Positions 1 to 10,400 of a stretch of 64,000 nucleotides of DNA are shown here, piece by piece (positions within the stretch are counted from its first letter, which is position 1; each line of letters begins with the position of its first letter). Where the stretch lies: NCBI GenBank assembly GCA_034336665.1, contig JAPFBE010000078.1, forward strand, positions 1 through 64,000, in the 5' to 3' direction. The translations under genes and the position numbers were made by a program. The DNA comes from Luscinia megarhynchos. Taxonomy: Eukaryota; Chordata; Aves; Passeriformes; Turdidae. The notes beneath the pieces are model-generated. The model was not told the DNA's origin and ran no database searches. It was given only the letters and a program-made list of their open reading frames with translations.

Positions 1-115
1 CACATAATGATTAGAGTAGAAACAATGCAGAAAGTGGCTGAGGCAGCAGAGCTAAGACAATAAATTATTTGCTTGGCTTCGTTGTTTCAAGTTTTTCCTT
101 CGCTGGGATCCGTGG
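1..115. other. Unassigned left-edge sequence
   Basis: Mixed-composition DNA with no recognisable reading frame or repeat unit. It precedes the G/T-rich array. It could be the end of a decayed interspersed element, but nothing in it identifies one. Confidence 0.3.
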
Positions 116-3091
116 GTGGAATTTTGGGGACGGTTTGAAATTCGGGGGGAATTTTTGAGGAGTTTTCAGGCGGAATTTGGGGAATTTATGGTGGAATTTT
201 GGTGTTTTTTGGTGGAATTTGGGGAGATTTGGGGAATTTTGGTCGAATTTTGGATTTTTTTAGGGATTGTAGGTGGAATTTGGGGATCTGGGGGAATTTT
301 GAGTGGAAATTTGGGATTTTTTTGGGGAATTTTAAGTGAAATTCGGGAATTTTGGGGGGAATTTTTGGGTGAAAAATGGGAGTTTTGGGGGAATTTTGGG
401 TGAAATCTGGGAAAATTTTGGGTAATTTTGGGTGGGATTTTGGCTTTTTTTTGGTGGAATTTGGGAATTTTGGGTGAAATCTGGGAAAATTTTGGGTAAC
501 TTTGGGTGGAATTTTGGGGTATTTTTGGGTGGAATTTGGGGATATTTGGAGTATTTTGGGTAAAAATTTTGGGGTTTTTTTTGGGTGGGAAATTCTGGGT
601 GGAATTTGGGAATCTTGGGTGTAAATTTGGAAATTTTCGAAAATTTTGGGTGGAATTAGGAGATTATTTAGGGAATTTTGTGTGAAATCTGGGAAAATTT
701 TGGGTAATTTTGGGTGGAATTTTGGGGTATTTTTGGGTGGAATTTGGGGATATTTGGAGTATTTTGGGTAAAAATTTTGGGATTTTTTTTGGCAGGGGAA
801 TTCTGGGTGGAATTCGGGAATCTTGGGTGGAAATTTGGAAATTTTCGGAAATTCTGGGTGGAATTTGGAAATTTTTAGGGAATTTTGGGGGAATTTGGGG
901 AAAATTTTGGGTAATTTTGGGTGGAATTTTGGGATTTTTTTGGTGGAATTTGGGAATATTTGAAGAATTTTGGGTAAAAATTTTGGGATTTTTTTGGGGG
1001 GGAATTCTGGGTGGGATTTGGGAATTTTGGGTGGAAATTTGGGAATTTTGGGAAGTTCTGGGTGGAATTGCAGGAGACTTTCGGGGAAATTTTGGTTGAA
1101 TTTTGGGATTTTTAGGGAATTTTGGGTGAAATTTTCGGTGAAATTTGGGGAAATTTTGAATGAAAATTTGGGGATTTTGGGGGAATTTTGGGAGGAAATT
1201 TGGGAAATTTTGAATGAAAATTTGGGAATTTTGGGAGGAAATTTGGGTTATTTTGGAATTTTGGGTGGAATTTGTGAAAATTTTGGGGAATTTGGGTGGA
1301 ATTTTGGGGTTTTTCGTGGAATTTGGGAATATTTGGAGAATTTTGGGTCAAATTCGGGGATTTTTTGGGGGGAATTCTGGGTGGGATTTGGGAATTTGGG
1401 CAAATTTTGGGTGGAAATTTGCGAATTTTGGGAAGTTTTGGGTGAAATTTTAGAATTTTTTTGGCAAATCTACGGTGAAATTTGGGAAAATGTTGAATGA
1501 AAATTTGGGAATTTTGGGGGAATTTTGGGTGGAAATTTGGGATATTTTGGTAATTTTGGCTGGAAATCTGGGATTTTGGGGAGTTCTGAGTCAACTTTGG
1601 GAATTTTGGGGGAAATTTTGGGAGGAAATTCGGGAATTTTGGAAGAATTTTGGAATTTCGGGTGGAATTTTGAGGAATTTTCGGGTGGAATTTGGGGATT
1701 TCTGGGTGGAATTTGGGGAATTTTTATGGAATTTTGGGGAATTTTGGAGAACTTTCCAGAGGAGTTCGGTGATTTTTGGATAATTTTGGGGAAGACTTGG
1801 GAATTTTGGGTTCAATTTGGGAAAATTTTGGGTAATTTTGGGCGGAATTCTGAGATTTTTTCGGTGGAATTTGGGGATTTTGGGCGAATTTTGAGTCAAA
1901 TTTTGGGATTTTTTGGGGAAGTTTTGGGTGGAAATTGGGGATTTTTGGGGATTTTGGGTCAAATTTGGGAATTTTGGGAGAATTTTGGGCGGAAATTTGG
2001 GAATTTTAGGGAATTTGGGAATTTATGGGCGGAATTTTGGGTGAAATTTCAGAAAGTTTTGGGGAATTTTGGGCGGAATTTTGGGTTTTTGGGGTGGAAT
2101 TCCGGGAATTTTGGGGGCGAATTTTGGGTGAAATTTGGGGAATTTTTGGGGTGAAAATTGGGAATTTTGGGAGAAATTTTGGGTGAAACTTTGGGAAATT
2201 TGGCGGGAATTTTGGGTGGGATTTGGGAATTTTGGGTGAAATTGGTGAAAATTTTGGGATTTTTTTGGGTGGAATTTTGGCTCTTTTGGTGGAATTTGGG
2301 AATATTTGGAGAATTTTGGGTCGAATTTTGGATTTTTTTGGGAATTTTAGGTGGAATTTGGGGGAATTTTGGGTGGAAATTTGGAAAAATTTTTGGGGAA
2401 TTTTGGGTAAAATTTTAGGGATGTTTTGGGGAAATTTTGGGTGAAAATTGGGAATTTGGGGGAATTTTGGGAAAATTTTGGGTAATTTCGGGTGGAATTT
2501 TGGTTGTTTTTGGTGAAATTTGGGAATATTTGAAGAATTTTGGGTAAAAATTTGGGGATTTTTTTTGGCGGGGGAATTCTGGGTGGAATTTGGGAATTTT
2601 GGGAATTTTTGGGGAAATTTTGGGTGAAATTTGAGAAAATGTTGAATGAAAATTTGGGGATTTTGGGGGAATTTTGGGAGGAAATTCGAGATTTTTTTTT
2701 GAATTTTGGGTTAAATTTGTGAAAATTTTGGGGAATTTTGGGCGGAATTTTGGGGTTTTGGGGTGGAATTCCGGGATTTTTGGAGAATTTTGGGTGAAAT
2801 TTGGGGATTTTTTGGGAATTCTGGCTGGGATTTGGGAATTTGGTGGAATTTTGGGCGGAAATTTGGAAATTTTGGGAATTTTTGGGTGAAATTTGCAGAT
2901 TTTTTTAGAGAATTTTGGATGAAATTTTGGGGTTTTTTGGTGAAATTTGGGAAAATTTTGAATGAAAATTTGGGAATTTTGGGGGAATTTTGGGAGGAAA
3001 TTTGGGATTTTTTTGAATTTTGGGTTCAATTTGTGAAAATTTTGGGTAATTTTGGGTGGAATTCGGGAATTTTTGGAAATGATCAAAAATA
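116..3091. repeat. G/T-rich satellite-like array, GGAATTTTGGG core
   Basis: Nearly C-free on this strand and built from variants of GGTGGAATTTGGG and AATTTTGGG. A higher-order unit is visible: the landmark GATATTTGGA recurs at about 541 and 750, and a diverged form (AATATTTGAAG) lies near 955, giving a 205-209 bp period. The open frames here, rich in Phe, Gly, Trp and Glu on one strand and Pro, Lys, Asn and Gln on the other, are by-products of the composition. It lies upstream of the RABGGTA promoter. Confidence 0.9.
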
Positions 3092-3960
3092 AATTAATAT
3101 CAAATTTATATGGAAACTAATAAACGACTCGTGTTTTATTAATATTAATAAAATAATATTTATAACAATTAAATTAATAAATTAAATAAATTTATTAATA
3201 ATAAATAAAATAAATAAATAATATTAATTATTAATAATATCCATGTTCTATTAATGTGAATAATGGTGAATTAATTTGATATTAATATTGTTAATAATAA
3301 TAAAAATAGTAATGACCGTAATTAATAAAAATATTATTAGAAATATTTATAATATTTATATATTAATTAAATTTTTATCTTTATATAAGTATCAATGAAA
3401 TTGTAGTTAATGCAATTATAAGTAAAATTATGAATAAAATTAAATTACAATAAGAATGAAAATAAAATTAATAAAATGGAAAAAGAAAGACTCAAATAAT
3501 AAAATTAAAAAGTTGAAAAAAATTAATTTAGTAAAATTAGAAAACAGAAATTAAAATAATGGATTTAAAAAATAAAATATAAAATTAATAAATTTAGAAA
3601 ATATAAATTAAATAATACATTTAAAAATTTAAAAAATAGAATTAATAAAAGTAGAAAATATAAATTAAAAAACTAAAATAAAACTAAACTAAAATAAATA
3701 AAATAAAATAAAATAAAATTAAGAAAAAAATTTTTAAAATTAAAAATAAAATAAAATTGAAATAAAATAAAACAAAAATAAAATAAAATAAAATGAAATA
3801 AAATGAAATAGAATAAAATAAAATCAAAATTTTAAAAATTAAAATAAAATAAAAATAAAAGTCAAAGCAAAATTAAAATTGAAATTAAAATAAGAAAAAT
3901 AAAATAAAAATAAAAATAAAATAAATTAAAATAAAATAAAATAAAATAAAATAAAATAAA
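3092..3960. repeat. AT-rich spacer ending in a TAAAA repeat
   Basis: A very AT-rich stretch with TTAATAA motifs grades into a (TAAAA)n-type simple repeat from about 3680 to 3960. No coding signal was seen. It ends abruptly at the CpG-rich promoter, a sharp step in base composition. Confidence 0.85.
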
Positions 3961-4399
3961 ACCGTCATTGTCGGTCTCTTCCAGGTGTTTCCAGGTGTTT
4001 CCGCCACGCCGCCGTAAAGCGCCGCGTCGCATTGTCGCAACTCCGCCGTGCCGCACCGCCGTAAAGCGAGCCGCTGCTTCGCGACAGCATGGCGGCTCCC
4101 GCCCGCCTCGGTGTATCCCAGCATGCCCCGCGCGCCGCAAGGCGGGGCCGCTCTTCCTTGTGCCTCGGTGTATCCCAGCATGCCCCGCGCGGCGCCGCCA
4201 TTTCCCGGCAGCGCCCGCGCCTCCCTCAGCAGCCGCCGCCGCCGCTCCGGTGGGTTCGGGAACGGGAGGAAAAGCGGGGCCGGGATTTTACCGGATTTAC
4301 CGGGATTTACCGGATTTACCGGGAGCGGGATCCCCGGGAGCCGCCCTGAGCCGCGCTGCCGCCCGCAGCTCCCGGATCCGCCCGCGCTGAGCTGAGGAA
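3961..4399 (+). promoter_or_regulatory. RABGGTA: CpG-rich RABGGTA promoter and 5' UTR
   Basis: This is a GC- and CpG-rich segment directly before the first coding exon. A 29-bp unit occurs twice (4105-4133 and 4163-4191), each carrying TCCCAGCATGCC, which resembles the ZNF143/Staf (SBS) site. ATGGCGGC at about 4089 resembles a YY1 site, as is common near the start of housekeeping 5' UTRs. A short repeat alternating ACCGGGATTT and ACCGGATTT follows at about 4287-4322. The exact transcription start cannot be read from sequence. The promoter assignment rests on position, composition and motifs. Confidence 0.7.
4105..4191 (+). promoter_or_regulatory. Paired ZNF143/Staf-like sites
   Basis: TCCCAGCATGCC is found at 4116-4127 and 4174-4185, exactly 58 bp apart, inside a duplicated 29-bp unit. 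The CCCA-N-ATGC core is the known ZNF143/Staf recognition core, frequent in vertebrate CpG promoters. Function is inferred from sequence similarity only. Confidence 0.55.
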
Positions 4400-4402
4400 A
4401 TG
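4400..4402 (+). CDS. RABGGTA: RABGGTA exon 1 coding end (start codon only)
   Basis: The sequence reads GAGGAAATG followed directly by GTGAGA, so the exon contributes only the ATG before a consensus donor at 4403. Exon 2 then opens with CACGGGCGGCTCAAG (HGRLK), giving the N-terminus MHGRLK known for the vertebrate protein. This junction is why I chose this ATG, though no other upstream start was tested. Confidence 0.8.
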
Positions 4403-7400
4403 GTGAGAGAGCGGCGGCCCCCCCCGAGCGGGAATGGAACCGGCCGGGATCGGATCCCCCCCTGAGCGGGAATGGAACCGGCCGGGATCGGATCCCCCCA
4501 TAGCGGGGAATGGAACCGGCCGGGATCGGATCCATCCCAGTCCATCCCAGTTCATCCCAGTCCATCCCAGTCAATCCCAGTTCATCCAGTTTGATCCCAG
4601 TCCATCCCAGTTCATCCCAGTCCAAACCAGTCAATCCCAGTTCGATCCCAGTCCGTCCCAGTTTGACCACAGTCCATCCCAGTTCATTTCAGTTCCTCCC
4701 AGTTTGATCCCAGTTCAATCTGAGTCCATCCCAGTCCATCCCAGTTGATCCCAATCCATCCCAGTTCAATCCCAGTTTGATTACAGTCCATCCCAGTTTA
4801 AACGCAGTCACTCCCAGTCCATCCCAGTTCAATCCCAGTTCAATCCCAGTTCAATCCCAGTTCAATCCCAGTCCTTCCAGTCCCCTCCAGTGCCCCCCAG
4901 TCGCTCCCAGTCACTCCCAGTTCCCTCCCAGTCCATCCCAGTCCCTCCCAGTTCATCCCAGTTCAATCCCAATTCAATCCCAGTCCCTCCCAGTCCATCC
5001 CAGTTCCCTCCCAGTCCCTCCCAGTCCATCCCAGTCCCTCCCAGTCCCTCCCAGTCCATCCCAGTTCCCTCCCAGTCCCTCCCAGTCCATCCCAGTTCCC
5101 TCCCAGTCCCTCCCAGTCCATCCCAGTCCCTCCCAGTCCCTCCCAGTCCATCCCAGTTCCCTCCCAGTCCCTCCCAGTCCATCCCAGTTCCCTCCCAGTT
5201 CAATCCTAGTCCCTCCCAGTCCCTCCCAGTCCCTCCCAGTCCATCCCAGTCCATCCCAGTCCATCCCAGTCCCTCCCAGTCCATCCCAGTTCCCTCCCAG
5301 TCCATCCCAGTCCCTCCCAGTTCATCCCAGTTCAATCCCAGTCCCCCCAGTGCCCCCAGTCCCTCCCAGTCCCTCCCAGTTCAATCCCAGTTCCCTCCAG
5401 TCCCTCCCAGTGCCCGCAGTGTCCCCAGTCCCTCCCAGTTCAATCCCAGTCGCTCCCAGTCCTCCCCAGTTCCCCCAGCCCCCCAGTGCGGCTCCCAGTC
5501 GCTCCCAGTGGCTCCCAGTTCCCTCCCAGTGGCTCCCAGTTGATCCCAGTGGCTCCCCAGTTGATCCCAGTTCCCCCAGCACGGGCGGCTCAAGCTCCCG
5601 CCCCCCGGACGCTGCGCGGCGGCGGCAGGAGAAAGCTGAGGGCGGTACCAGGGAGGCCATGGGCGCCTGCTGGGAGGAGCTAGTGCGTGCCTGGGACGGA
5701 CTGAGGGGGGACTGGGAAAGAGCTGGGGAGGGGAACTGGGAGGGACTAGGGAGCGACTGAGGAGCGACTGGGGATGGAACTAGGGAGGGACTGGGATGGA
5801 GAAACTGGGCGGTACCGAGGAGAGCCATGGGGCGCCCTTACTGGGAGAACTGAGCAGTGCCCTGGGACGGGACTGGGGGGACTGAGGATGGACTGGGGGA
5901 CTGGGATGAACTGGGGATGAGCTGGGAGGGACTGGGGATGGACTGGGAGGAACTGGCGAGTGGCGTGCTGGGGAGGGGACTGGGAGCGACTGGGAGGGGC
6001 TGGGAGGAGACTGAGGGATTGAGCTGAGGATGGACTGGGAGGGACTGGGAGAGACTGGGAGGGACTGGGATGGACTGGGAGGAACTGGGAGGACTAGGGA
6101 TGGACTGGAGAGAGACTGGGATGGACTGGGATGGACTGGGGAGGGGCACTGGGATGGACTAGGGATGGACTGGGAGGGACTGGGATGGACTGGGAGGGAC
6201 TAGGGGGACTGGGAGGGACTAGGGAGAGACTGAGAGGGACTGAGGGGGACTGGGAGGGACTGGGAGGGAACTGGGGGGACTGGGGGGGACTGGGAGGGAC
6301 TGAGGAGGGACTGGGATGGACTGAGGGACTGAGGGGAGACTAAGGGGGGGACTGGGAGGGACTGGGAGGGACTGAGGGGACTGGGGGGACTGGGAGGGAC
6401 TGGGAGGGACTGAGGATGGACTGAGGGGACTGGGGGGGAACTGGGGGGGGACTGGGATGGACTGGGAGATGAACTGGGGGGACTGGGGGAACTGGGGGGG
6501 ACTGGGGCCGAACTGGGAGGGACTGGGAGGGACTGGGAGGGACTGGGAGGGACTGGGATGGAGAAACTGGGGCGGTACCCGGGGAGGCCATGGAAGCCTT
6601 ACTGGGAGAACTGGTGGCATTACTGGGAGCCACTGGGGGGGACTGGGATGGACTGGGAGGGACTGGGAGAGGGACTGGGATGGACTGGGAGGGACTGGGA
6701 TGGACTGGGAGGGACTGGGAGGGACTGGGAGGGAACTGGGAGGGACTGGGATGGACTGGGATGGACTGGGAGGGACTGGGAGGGAACTGGGATGGACTGG
6801 GGAGGGAACTGGGAGGGACTGGGACGGACTGGGATGGACTGGGAGGGACTGGGAGGGAACTGGGAGGGACTGGGAGGGGACTGGGAGGACTGGGACAGAC
6901 TGGGAGGGAACTGGGAGGGACTGGGAGGGAACTGGGATTAAACTGGGATGGACTGGGGTTATACTGGTCCATACCGGTTTATACTAGTCCCATACTGGTC
7001 CATACTGGTTTATACTGGTCTATACCAGTCCATACTAGTTTATACTGGTCCATACTGGTTCATAATGGTTTATACCAGTCCATACTGGTCCATACTGGTC
7101 CATATGAGTCCATACTGGTTTATACTGGTTTATACTGGTCCATAGCAATCCATACTGGTTTATACTGGTCCATATCACTCCATACTGGTTTATACTGGTC
7201 CATACTGGGATTCCCCTGCCCAGCAGGGGGCGCCACCCGCTCACTTGTTACCCTTAGCCAGTACTGAGAATTACTGGGAACAAACTGGGATTTACTGGTT
7301 TATACTGGTCCATACCGGCCCATACCGGTTTATACTGGTCCATACTGGTTTGTACTGGTTTGTACTGGTTCCAGGAGCAGCTCCCAGCCCAGGTTCTGTC

Positions 7401-10400
7401 CCTCACCGGTTCCGTCCTGGCCGCCAACCCGACGTGGGCACCTGCTGGAACGGCGTCAGCTAGGGCTGGCGCTAGACTGGTTTGTACTGGTTTATACTGG
7501 TTTGTACTGGTTTGGCCTGGGAGGGCACTGGGAGGGCACTGGGAGGCACTGGGAGGCACTGGGAGGAACTGGGAGGGGTTAGAGTGGGTAAAAAAGGGTT
7601 AAAAGGCGGTTTGGGGTTACTGGTTTATACTGGTTTATACTGGTTTATACTGGTTTTTACTGGTTTTTACTGGTTTATACTGGTTTTCACTGTTTTTCCC
7701 ACTTATACTGGTCCAGACCGGTTTATACTGGTTTTTACTGGCCCATACTGGTTTTTACTGGCCCATACTGGTTTGTACTGGTTTGTACCACTTTGCCTTA
7801 CAGGTTTTTTTTACTGGTTTCTACTGGTTTTTACTGGTTTTCCTGTTTTTTCACACTCATACTGGTCCATACTGGTTTATACTGGTCCATACTGGTCCCT
7901 GTTGACCCATACTGGTCCGTACTGGTTTTTACTGGTCTCTACCAGTTTGCCTTACACTCTTTTTTACCAGTTTTTACTGGTTTTTACTGGTTTTTAATGG
8001 TTTTTACTGGTTTTTCCCACTCATACTGGTCCATACTGGTCCATACTGGTCCATACTGGTTTTTACTCGTCTGTACCAGTTTGTCTTACACTGGTTTCTA
8101 TTGGTTTTCATTGGTTTTATACTGGTTTTTACTGGTTTTTATTGGTTTTTACTGGTTTATACTGGTTTTTCCCACTCATACTGGTCCATACCGGTCCATA
8201 CTGGTCCATACTGGTCCATACTGGTCCATACTGGTTTTTACTCCTCTGTACCAGTTTGCCTTAGACTGGTTTCTGTTGGTTTTCATTGGTTTTTTACTGG
8301 TTTTTACTGGTTTTTACTGTTTTTTCTTGGTTTTTACTGGTTTTTCCCAGTCGTACTGGTCCATACTGGTCCATACTGGTCCATACTGGTCCATACTGGT
8401 TTATACTGGTTTTTACTCCTCTGTACCAGTTTGCCTTAAACTGGTTTCTATTGGTTTTCATTGGTTTTTTACTGGTTTTTACTGGTTTTTCCCACTTACA
8501 TTGATTTATACTGGTTTATACTGGTCCATACTGGTCCATACTGGTCCATACTGGTTTTTACTTCTCTGTACCAGTTTGCCTTACACTGGTTTCTATTGGT
8601 TTTCATTGGTTTTATACTGGTTTTTACTGGTTTTTACTGGTTTTTACTGGTTTTTATTGGTTTTTACTGGTTTTTCCCACTCATACTGATCCATACTGGT
8701 TTATACTGGTCCATGCTGGTTTATACTGGTTTATACTGGTTTTTACTCATCTGTACCACTTTGCCTTACACTGGTTTCTACTGGTTTTATACTGGTTTTT
8801 ACTGGTTTTTACTGGTTTTTACTGATTTTTCCCACTCACGTTGATTTATACTGGTTTATACCGGTTTGTACTGGTTTGTACTGGTCCATACTGGTTTATA
8901 CTGGTTTTCAGGGTGCCCTCAGAGCTCTCCTTCGTGGGGCAGTGCCTGGGGGTGAACCCCAAATCCTACGGGGCGTGGCACCACCGGGGCTGGGTGCTGG
9001 CGAGGGCGCCCCCTGCTGGCCGGGAGGACCTGGCGCTGTGCGAGCGCCTGCTGGCGGCGGATCCGCGGAACTGTGAGTGGTTATACTGGTTTGTACTGGT
9101 TTGTACTGGTTTGTACTGGTTTGTACTGGGATGGGGTGCTGGGGTCACTGGTTTGTACTGGGAATGGGGTTTGGGGTCGGTGTGAGCGCCCCCTGCTGGC
9201 CGGGAGGACCTGGCGCTGTGCGAGCGCCTGCTGGCGGCGGATCCGCGGAACTGTGAGTGGTTATACTGGTTTGTACTGGTTTGTACTGGTTTGTACTGGT
9301 TTGTACTGGTTTGTACTGGGATGGGGTGCTGGGGTCACTGGGAATGGGGGTTTGGGGTCGGGTGTGAGCCCCCTGCTGGCCGGGAGGACCTGGCTGTCGA
9401 AAGCGCCTGCTGGCGGGCGGATCAGCGAACTGTGAGTGGTTATACTGGTTTGTACTGGTTTGTACTGGTTTGTACTGGTTTGTACTGGTTTGTACTGGGA
9501 TGGGGTGCTGGGGTCACTGGGCTGTACTGGGATGGGGTGCTGGGGTCACTGGGTTGTACTGGGAATGGGGTTTGGGTGTTGTGTGAGCGCCCCCTGCTGG
9601 CCGGGAGGACTGAGCGCTGTGTGTGCTGTACTGGGTTATACTGGTCCGTACTGGGCTATACTGGTTTGTACTGGGTTGGGGTGCTTGGGGTTACTGGTTT
9701 GTACTGGGTTGTGCTGGGTTATACTGGGTTATACTGGGATGGGATGCTGGGGTTACTGGGTTATACTGGTCTGTACTGGGCTATACTGGTTTCTACTGGG
9801 TTGGGATGCTGGGAGCTACTGGGTTATACTGGGCTGTACTGGTTTGTACTGGGTTGTACTGGGTTATACTGGTTTGTACTGGGATGGGGTGCTGGAGGTC
9901 ACTGGGTTATACTGGGCTGTACGGTTTGTACTGGGTTATACTGGGATGGGATGCTGGGAGTTACGGGGTTATACTGGGCTGTACTGGTTTGTACTGGGCT
10001 GTACTGGGTTATACTGGTTTGTACTGGGATGGGATGTTGGGGGTTACTGGGTTATACTGGGCTGTACTGGTTTGTACTGGGTTATACTGGGATGGGATGC
10101 TGGGAGTTACTGGGTTGTACTGGGCTATACTGGGATGTACTGGTTTATCCTGGGCTGTACTGGGCTATACTGGGATGGGATACTGGGTGGTTACTGGTTT
10201 GTACTGGTCTATATTGGTTTATACTGGGAGGGACCTTTAGAGGTGCTGCCCTTACCAGTTCATACTGGGATGGGGTTTGGGACCTGCTGGGTCACGCTGG
10301 CCTTACTGGTTTATACTGGGAGCTGCCCCCACGGGCCCCAGCAGCTCGGGGGCACTCCCAGTGCTTACTGGTTCATACTGGGAGCTGCCCCCACGGGCCC

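Larger units (their letters stand above)
5690..6955 (+). repeat. RABGGTA intron 2, first part: ACTGGG decamer array (inverted relative to intron 1)
   Basis: A 10-bp array of ACTGGGAGGG and ACTGGGATGG, the reverse complement of the array in intron 1. The orientation switch falls exactly on exon 2. Two exon-2-like islands interrupt it (about 5798-5870 and 6560-6632). Confidence 0.92.
9073..10300 (+). repeat. RABGGTA intron 4, first part: TACTGGTTTG/TACTGGGTTA array
   Basis: Decamers such as TACTGGTTTG, TACTGGGCTA and TACTGGGATG, with three exon-4 edge copies near the left end. The second half has a longer unit containing GGGATGGGATGCTGGG. Confidence 0.9.

Noticed and set aside
1..3091. Interspersed transposon or viral remnant in the left array
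   Set aside because: Only short tandem units with a 205-209 bp higher-order period were seen; no terminal repeats, no polymerase or integrase motifs.
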